Assembly (NCBI GenBank): GCA_027028145.1
Contig: JALVJV010000021.1
Coordinates: 124,001-188,000 of the forward strand
Direction: 5' to 3'
Origin: Archaeoglobaceae archaeon
GTDB lineage: Archaea > Halobacteriota > Archaeoglobi > Archaeoglobales > Archaeoglobaceae
DNA: 64,000 bases
The translations under genes were made by a program, and so were the position numbers. A model generated the notes under the pieces. It worked only from the letters and a program-made list of their open reading frames with translations. It did no database searches and was not told where the DNA came from. Each line of letters starts with the position of its first letter. The first letter of the stretch is position 1. Below are positions 1 to 8,671 of the stretch, piece by piece.

Positions 1-132
1 AAATCTGATTTTAAGCTTATATCCCGATGCTTTTATTCTGCAACAATCGATATGTAGACTGAAATCGAAGCAATCATTGTCGTTGATTTTATCTTTCAAT
101 TTCTCAATTAGCCTATCGATTTCACTCTCCAT
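1..132 (-). CDS. Partial hypothetical protein, downstream partner of the OLD-like ATPase
   Basis: An open reading frame begins with ATG at 132 on the minus strand and runs off the window edge after 44 codons. Its start overlaps the end of the upstream ATPase gene by 11 bases, which is typical of translationally coupled partners. The visible N-terminus is charged (begins MESEIDRLIEKLKDK) and then contains a CC pair; no family can be assigned from it. It was too short to be called as an ORF of its own. Because it is truncated, function is unknown; the coupling suggests a dedicated partner of the ATPase. Confidence 0.55.
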   Translation of the reverse strand, partial: MESEIDRLIEKLKDKINDNDCFDFSLHIDCCRIKASGYKLKIRF

Positions 133-1552
133 GAATCTTCCTCCAAACAGCTTCTTCAACGTCGGCGTATCTATTGGAGAGTTCCATTATAACAGATGAA
201 AATTCTTCTTCCTCGATTCCATCATCAGTAACCTTTACTTCCTCGACAGTTCCGTCGAGCTTGAATCTGTATATCTTCAGAGAGTTCGAATCTAAGCCCT
301 CCTCCTCTCTATAACCTCTTTCCTTCTTTTCCTCTGGACTGAGCTTGTTGAGTTTTATTTGATTATCAATCTCATCCAAGATTATCGGGCTGTGAGTTGT
401 TATCAAAACGTTGGCATATTTACTGAGCATGGCTAAAGCCCTCGTTACGATACTTTGCATGTATGGATGAAGATGAGTCTCTGGCTCTTCTATCACTATA
501 AATGCTCTTTCATCCTCTATCACGTATCTTAAATAAACGATTAGGGGTGCCAACTCCCTCACGCCGGAATGAGATCTGAGTATAGGAACAACCAAGTCGC
601 TCTTTTTAAAGAACATCTCCGGGAATACCAACCCTTCAGTTTCAATATGAATCACACCACCAATAGATTCCTCCAAAAAATCGGCGATTTTGGCTATTTT
701 TTCATTTTTAATTTCTTTTCTATCTATTATAAGCTTTGAAAGCATGTGGATGTCTGGAAATCCTATTGGAAATTCATCCTTTCTTCTTGCTTCAAGTAAG
801 GCGTATCTGATCAAGCTTGGAGCGAATCTGAGAAATCCAGACTTGCTGTCCGTAAGGATAAAGCTCGCTCTTGATGTAAGAAAACCATCCAAATATGTGG
901 ACATTATATATGGAATTGCCATCGTAACGAAATCGAAAACTATCCCAGAAACTTCTCCAATATCAATATTTGGGGAAATATTTTCTTCGTAAACTATTTT
1001 ATTCTTATATTTTAGCATTAGCTTATTTTTCGACTTATCAAACTCTATAAGATAATCGTTTTCTTCTATGAGCTTGTCGAGACCTCTTATCCTCACTTCA
1101 TCATCGATCCTAATCTCTACGCATTTCGATGATTCATCGTTGCATATCTTGATTTCGCAGGAATCTGCACCGCTACGTATCAACTCTCTAACATCGCTTA
1201 CTCTGAACGTATCCTTGAAGTATTGAGGCATTACCTTTTCATGGGCTTCTTGAGTTATTTCCATAACCTTCGTAAGCAGTCGGTATGTAAATTCCTCATC
1301 AAATTTTATAGTTTCACCGAATCCAAATTTTTCATATTCACCACTTACTGTAAGGCATATATCGAGAAACTCATGAAGAGGATAGATCTTATCCGCTAAA
1401 ATTCCCCAATCGGGCTCCATCCTTTGAAGCATCCAGATCAGATAAGCCAGATAGGACTTTCCCGTTCCTCCTGGGCCAATAAATACCGTAAAATCGCCTA
1501 AGGTAACATCGGCATGTTTAATCGGACCGAAGTTTTTTACGATAAATCTCAT
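122..1552 (-). CDS. AAA/OLD-like ATPase (RecF/SMC-type, AAA_15 class)
   Basis: About 476 residues. It opens with RFIVKNFGPIKHADV, the usual start of RecF/OLD-type ATPases. Next comes a Walker A motif GPGGTGKS near residue 30. Late in the protein lie a Walker B/signature block VIEEPETHLHP and the H-loop TTHSPIIL. This split layout with a long insert is characteristic of OLD-like ABC ATPases. No TOPRIM nuclease domain is visible in the protein itself. The frame stays open upstream to a GTG at 1591, 5 bases after the preceding stop, but family N-termini favour the ATG at 1552. It lies between a metallo-beta-lactamase gene and a coupled partial gene in one minus-strand operon. Such ATPases often pair with effectors in defence or DNA repair, but no function can be fixed here. 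Confidence 0.8.
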   Translation of the reverse strand: MRFIVKNFGPIKHADVTLGDFTVFIGPGGTGKSYLAYLIWMLQRMEPDWGILADKIYPLHEFLDICLTVSGEYEKFGFGETIKFDEEFTYRLLTKVMEITQEAHEKVMPQYFKDTFRVSDVRELIRSGADSCEIKICNDESSKCVEIRIDDEVRIRGLDKLIEENDYLIEFDKSKNKLMLKYKNKIVYEENISPNIDIGEVSGIVFDFVTMAIPYIMSTYLDGFLTSRASFILTDSKSGFLRFAPSLIRYALLEARRKDEFPIGFPDIHMLSKLIIDRKEIKNEKIAKIADFLEESIGGVIHIETEGLVFPEMFFKKSDLVVPILRSHSGVRELAPLIVYLRYVIEDERAFIVIEEPETHLHPYMQSIVTRALAMLSKYANVLITTHSPIILDEIDNQIKLNKLSPEEKKERGYREEEGLDSNSLKIYRFKLDGTVEEVKVTDDGIEEEEFSSVIMELSNRYADVEEAVWRKIHGE

Positions 1553-1596
1553 AATTTCATCTGATGCTTCAAAAATTATAAGACTTTGCACGCCAA

Positions 1597-2310
1597 CTAA
1601 ATCTCAAAACTCATTCCATCTTCGGCAATCACGAATTCGATGTCCTCTCTAACGCATCTAAGACGTTCAAGTATTCTGTCTCTTACCTCGTAGGCTTGGG
1701 GATACATATGCGTCAGATAAACGACCTTAGCTCTGCAGAACGGCAGCACTTCCGCAAAGTTTTCAGGAGTGGTATGATCTCTCGATATTCCAGACGGTAG
1801 AGACATCTCGTGGATGAGCGCATCGCATTCGATCTCCACCAATTCCTTGAGCGGACTCGTATCCCCGCTCACTACAATCCTTCTGCCATTAAACTCGATA
1901 ACGTAAGCCTGACTGACGATCGAGTGTCTTGTTGGGATGGTTTTAACTCTAAACTCCCCGATCTCGAATTCCGGATCTTCGAAAACCTTAAACTTCGGCT
2001 TTCTCCTAAGATACGCGTAAGCTTCGAACAGAGACTCCAAGAACGCCTTTGTTCCACTCGGACCAAATATAAGCAGTTCGTCTCCTCCTGTCAGCCATCT
2101 TGCCTTTAGAAGTGCAAGCAAATCGCCGTTGTGGTCGAGATGGTTGTGCGTTATGAGAACAGCGTTGATTTCGTTGAAATCCTTCAATCTCGTGAAAGCT
2201 CCGACGCCGATGTCGACCAATATCTTCGTTTCCTTTCCTTCAATCAGAATGCAACTTTGAGCTCTCGAAGTATCTACGCATGTTCCGGTGCCCAAGAACG
2301 TAACCTTCAT
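1597..2310 (-). CDS. Metallo-beta-lactamase fold hydrolase, RNase Z-like
   Basis: 237 residues starting MKVTFLGTGTCVDT. The metal-binding motif HNHLDHNGD lies near residues 55-63, a later GDTSP supplies the bridging aspartate, and HEMSLPS plus a C-terminal THMYP supply further ligands. The N-terminal GTGT and HxHxDH pattern resembles the RNase Z/arylsulfatase-like branch of the superfamily. It is shorter than typical tRNase Z (about 300 residues) and lacks an obvious exosite arm, so the substrate is uncertain. It is the first gene of the minus-strand run that continues into the ATPase and is divergent from hemD, 70 bases away. Confidence 0.75.
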   Translation of the reverse strand: MKVTFLGTGTCVDTSRAQSCILIEGKETKILVDIGVGAFTRLKDFNEINAVLITHNHLDHNGDLLALLKARWLTGGDELLIFGPSGTKAFLESLFEAYAYLRRKPKFKVFEDPEFEIGEFRVKTIPTRHSIVSQAYVIEFNGRRIVVSGDTSPLKELVEIECDALIHEMSLPSGISRDHTTPENFAEVLPFCRAKVVYLTHMYPQAYEVRDRILERLRCVREDIEFVIAEDGMSFEI

Positions 2311-2380
2311 ATGCTTGACTCATCGGCTGAGCTATTTACGTTAACGCAAACGATTAAAAACGATGTAACGAGCTTGAAGC

Positions 2381-3118
2381 GTGAAGGTTGCTGTCTTAAG
2401 ACCGAAGGATTATCTTGCCGAAGTTTCGAATAGGCTAAGAAGGGAAGGTTTTGAAGTCGTAGCGGTTCCGTTCCTTAAAATAGTTCCGAACGATGAAGGT
2501 ATCGCCAAAATAAAGGATCTGAAGGAATTCGATGCGGTGATAGTTACAAGCCAAACTTCCGCAAGGCTATTGATCAAACACGGATTCAAACACGATGACG
2601 TCATTGCGATAGGCAAGAAGACTGCCGAAATACTAAAATCGGCCGGAATTTGCCCTAAGGTTCCGTCTAAGTTCGATTCAAAAACGCTTTACGAAGAGTT
2701 CAAGGACGAATTGAAGGATAAGAGGATTGCTATCGTCAGAAGTGATAGGGGAGATCCGATTTTGCTGAAGTTGCCGAATGTCGAGGAGATAGTTCTATAC
2801 AGGATAGAATTCGAGCACGGAGAGGAACAGAAAAGGCTCATCGAGAGCATGGACTTCGACGCAATAATCTTTTCGAGCAGTATGATGGTTAAAAGCTTCT
2901 TTGAGCTCGCTGAGAAGATCGGAAAGCTTAATTATGTGCTTGAAAAACTCAAGAGCAAGATCGTTATTGCTATCGGCCCTCCAACGAGGAGGACTCTCGA
3001 AAGATACGGTGTTCCTTCCCTGATGCCCGATGAGTATTCGTTCGATGGAATCATCGAACTCCTAAAGACTTTAAACGAACCTTCGCATCAAGGAAAGTAT
3101 CAAAAACCCAAGCGATAA
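2381..3118 (+). CDS. hemD: Uroporphyrinogen-III synthase
   Basis: 245 residues with the two-lobed HemD pattern: N-terminal KVAVLRPKDYLAEVSNRL, a central VTSQTSARLL, and a second Rossmann-like half ending in IIFSSSMMVKSFF and AIGPPTRRTLERYG. It closes the tetrapyrrole ring to uroporphyrinogen III, the precursor of siroheme, haem and cobalamin. The start is a GTG at 2381, with an A/T-rich TATA-like stretch about 25 bases upstream, so the transcript is probably leaderless. proC follows 9 bases downstream. The sulfite reductase encoded at 8.7 kb needs siroheme, which fits this gene and the methyltransferase at 7.8 kb lying nearby. Confidence 0.85.
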   Translation: MKVAVLRPKDYLAEVSNRLRREGFEVVAVPFLKIVPNDEGIAKIKDLKEFDAVIVTSQTSARLLIKHGFKHDDVIAIGKKTAEILKSAGICPKVPSKFDSKTLYEEFKDELKDKRIAIVRSDRGDPILLKLPNVEEIVLYRIEFEHGEEQKRLIESMDFDAIIFSSSMMVKSFFELAEKIGKLNYVLEKLKSKIVIAIGPPTRRTLERYGVPSLMPDEYSFDGIIELLKTLNEPSHQGKYQKPKR

Positions 3119-3127
3119 AATGTTGAC

Positions 3128-3880
3128 ATGGATGTAGCGGTTATAGGGGGTGGTAACTTAGGCTGTGCGGTTGCCAAGGCTTTAGCGAAAAGACATAGGG
3201 TTGTTGTGACGAGGAGGAACGTTGAAAAGATTAGGTTTTTGGAAGATGTTGGTTGTGAAGTTCATTCCGATAACGTTCGTGCTGTCGATGATTCCGATGT
3301 CGTTTTTATTGCGGTTAAGCCTAAGGACGTTTTCAACGTTTTATCCGAACTTAAGGATAATTTGAATGGTAAAATTTTGGTCAGCTTCGTTGCCGGAGTT
3401 AAAATCGATGAAATCAAGGAGATCGTTGGCTGTAAGGTAGTTAGAGCCATGACGAGCATCTCAGCTGAAGTCGGAAGCTCGATAACCGCATACTATACGA
3501 GGGATCTAACTCCCGAAGAGGAGTTCGAGCTCGAGCTTATGCTTGAGTGCATGGGAGATGTCGTGAAGGTTGAAGACGAGGATCTTCTGGATGCCATAAC
3601 GGCCTATTCGAGCGCTGTAGCATTCATGGCTAAGATCTTCCAATCTTTCGTTTACGCCGGTTTAAAATTGGGCTTGAGCAAGGAGCTTGCGAGGAAGATG
3701 ACGGTTGGACTTTTCAAAGGAGCTTCCGAGCTTCTAGATCTTGAGGAGCCCGAAGTTATAATAGAGAAGGTCACAACTCCGGCGGGAACCACCATAGAGG
3801 GCTTATGCAAGCTTATGGAGCACAGAATAGATTTCGGAATAGTCGATGCCATGATATCCTCGGCAAAGTCAAAGCGATGA
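3128..3880 (+). CDS. proC: Pyrroline-5-carboxylate reductase
   Basis: 250 residues. The N-terminal dinucleotide-binding fold is VAVIGGGNLGCAVAKAL, followed by VVFIAVKPKDV. The C-terminal dimerisation domain carries the ProC signature around VTTPAGTTIEGL. It performs the last step of proline synthesis, reducing pyrroline-5-carboxylate with NAD(P)H in the cytoplasm. It is probably cotranscribed with hemD. Its 3' end overlaps the convergent ABC ATPase gene by 12 bases. Confidence 0.9.
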   Translation: MDVAVIGGGNLGCAVAKALAKRHRVVVTRRNVEKIRFLEDVGCEVHSDNVRAVDDSDVVFIAVKPKDVFNVLSELKDNLNGKILVSFVAGVKIDEIKEIVGCKVVRAMTSISAEVGSSITAYYTRDLTPEEEFELELMLECMGDVVKVEDEDLLDAITAYSSAVAFMAKIFQSFVYAGLKLGLSKELARKMTVGLFKGASELLDLEEPEVIIEKVTTPAGTTIEGLCKLMEHRIDFGIVDAMISSAKSKR

Positions 3881-5062
3881 AATAGCATCATCCTCATCTC
3901 TTACAAATTTACCCTTAAGCCTGCGATAAAGTTCCTTAGCTCTGCCGTTTGTGAAATCCCTTTTCTCAATCGGCGTTCTATCGATTACTATCAACTTTCC
4001 AAGCTCTGATGCGTATAGTGCCGCCTCCAAATTCTTAAGATTTCCGTAGCCGAACGGAATATCTGCTAAAATCACCGTCTCGGCTTTTTCTATCAGCTTT
4101 AAATTTCTCTCATGGGCTTCATCGCTTATCGGGGAAAAAGGAGCTTCGCTGACTATTTCGAAGTCTAAGCTTTTTGCTATCTCCCAATCCGTATCGAGGA
4201 CGTTCAGAACTCCTGCGGAGCCTCTTTTAAGCTTGAGCATAAGCTTCGCACCGCTCCCTCCTCCGCAGATGATGTGAACATCTGAATTTCCCACCTTCTC
4301 AAGCTTTACCGGAAGGACGTAGAACTTCCCGGTAATCGGATTCCTTCTGACGATTACGTCAATATCGAAGACATCCCTTATCGCTTCCACGACCTCTTCC
4401 GGCTTGCCAATCGCAACTATTTTACCATCCTTCATCAAAATAAGCTTAGAGCAGAACTGTAAAGCCAAATTGACGTCGTGAATTACGGCTATAACTAAAA
4501 CTCCGCTATCTGCCAATTCTCTCAGCAGATTCATTATTTCTATTTGATGGTTTATGTCCAGATGGGCCGTGGGCTCATCCAAAAGCAGTATCTTCGGTTC
4601 CTGAGCCAAGGCTCTTGCGATGATAACTTTCTGCAATTCCCCGCCGCTAAGCTCTCCAACGCTTCGCCCGATCAAATATTCACAGCCGACGGTTCTCATA
4701 GCTTTTAACGCTATCTCGAAGTCCCTCTCACTTTCAAGCTCGAATCTGCCCAAATGCGGAGTTCTTCCCATTAAAACGACGTCTTCAACCTTGAAATCGA
4801 AGTTTGTCTGAAAATTTTGCGGAACCACCGCTATAATCTTAGCAAGTTCTCTGACACTCATTTCAGCGACGTTTTTTCCGTCCACGTAGATCACTCCCCT
4901 TCTCGGCATCAGAATCTTCGCGATCGTTCTTAGAAGAGTAGTTTTCCCGCTTCCGTTAGGGCCTATTATACCGATGAATTCTCCAGCTTCGGCTTCGAAG
5001 CTTATATCCCTAAGAACTTCTTCGATGTAGCCCGAGCTTACGTGCTTAAGTATGAGACGCAT
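3869..5062 (-). CDS. ABC transporter ATP-binding protein of the cobalamin/Fe-siderophore type with C-terminal extension
   Basis: 397 residues. Residues 1-250 are a complete FecE/BtuD-type ATPase: Walker A GPNGSGKTT near 34, signature LSGGELQKV near 138, Walker B ILLLDEPTAHLD, and switch VIHDVNLALQ. A further 130-150 residue domain follows, starting around VHIICGGGSGAKLML and including EAPFSPISDEA and ILADIPFGYGNL. I know similar extensions on archaeal B12/iron-complex ATPases, but cannot name the domain. No permease or binding protein is adjacent in this window. B12-type substrate is an inference from family resemblance. Confidence 0.75.
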   Translation of the reverse strand: MRLILKHVSSGYIEEVLRDISFEAEAGEFIGIIGPNGSGKTTLLRTIAKILMPRRGVIYVDGKNVAEMSVRELAKIIAVVPQNFQTNFDFKVEDVVLMGRTPHLGRFELESERDFEIALKAMRTVGCEYLIGRSVGELSGGELQKVIIARALAQEPKILLLDEPTAHLDINHQIEIMNLLRELADSGVLVIAVIHDVNLALQFCSKLILMKDGKIVAIGKPEEVVEAIRDVFDIDVIVRRNPITGKFYVLPVKLEKVGNSDVHIICGGGSGAKLMLKLKRGSAGVLNVLDTDWEIAKSLDFEIVSEAPFSPISDEAHERNLKLIEKAETVILADIPFGYGNLKNLEAALYASELGKLIVIDRTPIEKRDFTNGRAKELYRRLKGKFVRDEDDAISSL

Positions 5063-5113
5063 GATTGATGTTCGGTTAAAGCCTTAAATATCCATTTGCT
5101 CAATTTTATCGGA

Positions 5114-7801
5114 ATGCAAAAACTCGTCGAAGTCCTTAAGGAGATAGGGATCGAAAGGTTGAACGATCTTCAGAGGGTTGCGATTCCTAAGGTAGCTGAA
5201 GGTAGGGATCTGCTGATAGTTGCTCCGACCGGAAGCGGTAAGACGGAATGTGCCATTATTCCAATTTTAAATAAAATGTTGAAAAATAAATATGAGGGCA
5301 TCGCTTTGATCTACATAACTCCTTTAAGAGCTTTAAATAGGGATATGCTTAGGAGATTCCACACTCTCGCAAGAATATTGGATTTAAGCATCGCTGTTAG
5401 GCACGGAGACACCGCTGAGATCGAGAGGCGGAAGCAATCTTTGAAGCCTCCTCAGATTCTCATCACAACCCCCGAAACGTTCCAAATTTTGTTCTTGGGG
5501 AGAAGGTTGAGGGAGTATTTGAGGAACGTTCGGTTCGTTGTGTTAGATGAGGTGCACGAGCTTGCGGAATCTGAGAGGGGCGTTCAGTTAGCTGTTGCTC
5601 TGGAAAGACTAAAGGAGCTTACGAATTTCCAGATAATCGGGTTATCCGCAACGGTCAAGAACGCTGAGGAGGTGGCAGGGTTCTTCGGAATTTCTGAGGT
5701 TCTTGTTTGGAAGGGTAGGAAAGCATACGAATTTTACGTAATTAAGCCCGAGAAGGAGACTGACTTGGCAGAAAAGCTTGGAGTTAACGAGGAGTTCGCG
5801 AAGGAGCTCGAAGCTATAAGGGAGATAGTTGAATCGCACAAATCCGCGCTAATTTTTGTAAATACAAGGCAAACAGCCGAAGCTTTGGGGTTAAAACTCA
5901 AGCGGATTTTAGATGCGGAGGTTCATCACGGTTCTCTCTCAAGAACTGCGAGGATAGAGGCGGAAGAGATGTTCAGTAAGGGTGAGCTCAAAGCCCTCAT
6001 CTGCACATCGTCGATGGAGCTCGGAATTGACATAGGGCATGTCGATGTTGTAATTCAGTTCAACAGTCCGAGGGAGGTGAGCAGGCTCGTTCAGAGGGTT
6101 GGAAGGAGCGGGCATAGGGCTGATGAGACCTCAAGGGGTTTCGTGATTGCCGGGAACTTCGACGATATACTCGAATCTTGGGTTATAGTTAAGAGGGCTG
6201 AAGAAGGCGAAATAGAAGAGACGAGAATGCACGAGTTAAGCTTGGATGTATTGGCGAATCAAATCTGCGCAATTGCTTTGGAATACGGTCAAATCGATGC
6301 TGAAAAGTGCTACGAAATAATATCGAGGGCTTATCCGTTCAGAAATCTGAAATTCGAGGAGTTCGTTGAAGTTTGCAAGTTTTTGGCTGAGGATCGAGTT
6401 ATCTCGTTCGACGGCGAGATGATAAAGCCCACAAGGAAGACGAGGCGATACTTCTACGACAACATCTCGATGATTCCGGATGAAAGAAGGTTCAAGGTTG
6501 TCGACATAACTTCCGGAAGAACCATAGGCTACTTGGACGAGAGCTTCGTCTCATCCTTCGAAGGAAACGTCTTCGCCATGAAGGGCGATCTATGGAAGAT
6601 AGTGGCAATCAACGATGCCGTTAGGGTTGAGCCCGTTAGGGAGGAGGGCGTCATTCCTTCATGGGTTGGTGAGGAGATTCCCGTTCCGTTTGAGGTTGCT
6701 CAAGAAGTAGGGAGAGTTAGGAGATGGATAGCCGGGCTTATCGTTTCCGGAGTTGAGGAAGGGGAAATCGTCGAAATTCTTAAGGAAAGGTTTAAGACCA
6801 ACAATGAAGCATGCAGAGAGGTTGTTTCGATCATAAAGGAGCAGATATTAAGGGGTTTTGCCGTCCCGACGGACTGCAGGATTACTGTTGAGGGAAACGA
6901 TTTGGTCGTTCTTAACTGCTGTTTCGGGCATAGGGTCAACGAAACTCTTGCAAGAATCTTGGCATTGCTTCTATCTGCGAGAAAGGGTAGCAGCGTTGGC
7001 GTTGAGGTAGATCCCTACAGGATTAAGCTGACACCGGCGAAAGCGGAGGAGGTTGCGGAGATACTCAGATCAATTGAGCCGGATGCTGTGGAGTATCTTG
7101 CGGAAAGGGCTCTGATCGAAACTAAGCTCATGCAGTGGAAGATAGTTCATTGCGCGAGGAAGTTCGGCTACCTGAGTAAGTCCGCAGACACAACGAAGAT
7201 AAATCTAAAGAAGCTCGTTATTAAACTCAGAGGAACGCCCATATACAGAGAAGCGCTCAGGGAGATATTCTTCGAAAAGATGGATGTTGAAAGGACTAAA
7301 GAGATCTTGCAGAAGGTTAAAGCCGGCGAAATACAGATTTCCGTTTACTCCGAACTTAGTCCGATTTCTAATGCTACGAGGAATCAGCTTACAGATCTTC
7401 TTATACCTTCGAAGCCGACTAAAGCAATATTGGAAGTATTTAGGAGGAGGATCGAAGAAGAGGAGTGCATTCTGCACTGTCTCAACTGCGGATGCACGGT
7501 TAAGATGAAGGTTAAGCTGATCGAAAGCTTGGAGTGCGTAAGATGCAAGTCGAAGATGGTGGCATGCATCAATGCCAAAAGAAGGCTTGAAGAGTTCGGT
7601 AAGAAAGAGTTGTTTAGAATCGCGAATCTTGTCATGTGCTACGGAAAGAAAGCGGTATACGCTTTGAATACATACGGCGTAGGGGCAGATACAGCATCAA
7701 AAATTCTCGCAAAGCCTTTCAGAAATGAGGAGGATTTCTTCGCGGAATTACTTGAAGCCGAAAGGAGATTTATAAGGACGAGAAGATTTTGGGATTTGTA
7801 G
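5114..7801 (+). CDS. Lhr/Ski2-like DEAD/DEAH helicase with C-terminal zinc cysteines
   Basis: About 895 residues from the ATG at 5114; the frame extends to a TTG at 5096, but the ATG is a better fit. Motifs in order are Q-like NDLQ, Walker A APTGSGKTE, TPLRALNRD, TPETF, DEVH (VVLDEVHELAE), GLSATV, then helicase C-terminal FVNTRQTAEAL, HHGSLSR, TSSMELGIDIG and the arginine-finger region QRVGRSGHR. A long C-terminal region ends with CLNCGC and CVRCKSKM, a likely zinc ribbon. Archaeal Lhr-type helicases unwind forked DNA and R-loops and are linked to repair. The end overlaps the convergent methyltransferase gene by 32 bases. Confidence 0.85.
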   Translation: MQKLVEVLKEIGIERLNDLQRVAIPKVAEGRDLLIVAPTGSGKTECAIIPILNKMLKNKYEGIALIYITPLRALNRDMLRRFHTLARILDLSIAVRHGDTAEIERRKQSLKPPQILITTPETFQILFLGRRLREYLRNVRFVVLDEVHELAESERGVQLAVALERLKELTNFQIIGLSATVKNAEEVAGFFGISEVLVWKGRKAYEFYVIKPEKETDLAEKLGVNEEFAKELEAIREIVESHKSALIFVNTRQTAEALGLKLKRILDAEVHHGSLSRTARIEAEEMFSKGELKALICTSSMELGIDIGHVDVVIQFNSPREVSRLVQRVGRSGHRADETSRGFVIAGNFDDILESWVIVKRAEEGEIEETRMHELSLDVLANQICAIALEYGQIDAEKCYEIISRAYPFRNLKFEEFVEVCKFLAEDRVISFDGEMIKPTRKTRRYFYDNISMIPDERRFKVVDITSGRTIGYLDESFVSSFEGNVFAMKGDLWKIVAINDAVRVEPVREEGVIPSWVGEEIPVPFEVAQEVGRVRRWIAGLIVSGVEEGEIVEILKERFKTNNEACREVVSIIKEQILRGFAVPTDCRITVEGNDLVVLNCCFGHRVNETLARILALLLSARKGSSVGVEVDPYRIKLTPAKAEEVAEILRSIEPDAVEYLAERALIETKLMQWKIVHCARKFGYLSKSADTTKINLKKLVIKLRGTPIYREALREIFFEKMDVERTKEILQKVKAGEIQISVYSELSPISNATRNQLTDLLIPSKPTKAILEVFRRRIEEEECILHCLNCGCTVKMKVKLIESLECVRCKSKMVACINAKRRLEEFGKKELFRIANLVMCYGKKAVYALNTYGVGADTASKILAKPFRNEEDFFAELLEAERRFIRTRRFWDL

Positions 7802-8519
7802 CGTTGATCTTCTTCGCAACTTTCACGACTTCCCCAACGACGATAAGCGCTGGGCCGTTCAAATTCTCTCCTTCAATAATATCGGCTATATTTTTCAGTG
7901 TGCCGAAAAATACTCTCTGATTTTTCAAAGTCCCGTTCTCTATAACCGCAATCGGCGTATCCGGGCTTCTACCAGCTTTAATTAAATTATTACAAATTTC
8001 TTTTATATTATTTCTTCCCATAAGAATTACGAGCGTTCCGTTTAAAATCGATTCGCACCAGTTTTCCACACCATCTTTCCCGGTTACAACGAGTATCGAA
8101 GAAGAAAGCTTGGGATGTGTGAGGGGAATCCCAGCAGAAGCCGGAACGGAGTTTACCGAGCTAACGCCGGGTATAACTTCGAAGGGTATGCCATGACTCG
8201 CCAAAAACTCCGCCTCCACTCCACCTCTTCCAAATACGAAGGGATCTCCACCTTTAAGCCTGACGACGACTTTTCCCTCCTCTGCAAGCTTCTTTAAAAG
8301 CTCGTTAATTTCTTTCTGCCTATACTCCCCCCTCTCACCGCAGTTCTTCCCTACGTATACCAGTTCCTTTCCCATTCTCTTCAGCATCTCGATAATCTCA
8401 TCTCCGACGAGTCTATCATATAAGATGACGTCAGCTTCCTCTATCGCCTTCAAAGCCTTAATCGTGAGAAGCTCCGGGTCTCCTGGCCCGGCTCCGACGA
8501 TGTAAACCTTACCGACCAT
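7770..8519 (-). CDS. cobA: Uroporphyrinogen-III C-methyltransferase (SUMT)
   Basis: 249 residues with the full SUMT signature set: N-terminal VGAGPGDPELLTIKAL, LYDRLV, the GDPFVFGRGG glycine loop, PGVSSVNSVPA and GIPLTHP. It methylates uroporphyrinogen III at C2 and C7 with S-adenosylmethionine to give precorrin-2, the branch point to siroheme and cobalamin. It is transcribed divergently from dsrA, 152 bases away, so its product can supply siroheme to the sulfite reductase. There is no fused dehydrogenase/ferrochelatase domain, so that step must be encoded elsewhere. Confidence 0.93.
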   Translation of the reverse strand: MVGKVYIVGAGPGDPELLTIKALKAIEEADVILYDRLVGDEIIEMLKRMGKELVYVGKNCGERGEYRQKEINELLKKLAEEGKVVVRLKGGDPFVFGRGGVEAEFLASHGIPFEVIPGVSSVNSVPASAGIPLTHPKLSSSILVVTGKDGVENWCESILNGTLVILMGRNNIKEICNNLIKAGRSPDTPIAVIENGTLKNQRVFFGTLKNIADIIEGENLNGPALIVVGEVVKVAKKINATNPKIFSSL

Positions 8520-8612
8520 TCAACCACCTTTACTTAATCACAGCCCCAAGCCAACCTAAAACTTTTTTGTTTTTTAGATTGTAATTAAAGCTAATTTTAT
8601 CAAAGTCAATTT

Positions 8613-8667
8613 CGAAAATCTTATATATGGTCTTATGAAGATAGTTATACGATTAATTGGGAGGTGA
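8613..8667 (+). promoter_or_regulatory. dsr operon promoter and ribosome binding site
   Basis: A TATA box CTTATATAT at 8620-8628 follows a purine-rich BRE-like CGAAAA at 8613-8618. Transcription would start about 25 bases further on, near 8650. A strong Shine-Dalgarno GGGAGGTGA at 8659-8667 precedes the dsrA ATG. Unlike many genes in this window, dsrA therefore has a short leader with a strong ribosome site, as expected for a highly expressed enzyme. Confidence 0.7.
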
Positions 8668-8671
8668 ATAG

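Noticed and set aside
122-1591. Considered naming the ATPase as a component of a known defence system such as PARIS or a Lamassu-type pair.
   Set aside because: The partner is only 44 residues in view and shows no TOPRIM or nuclease motif, so no known system can be claimed.
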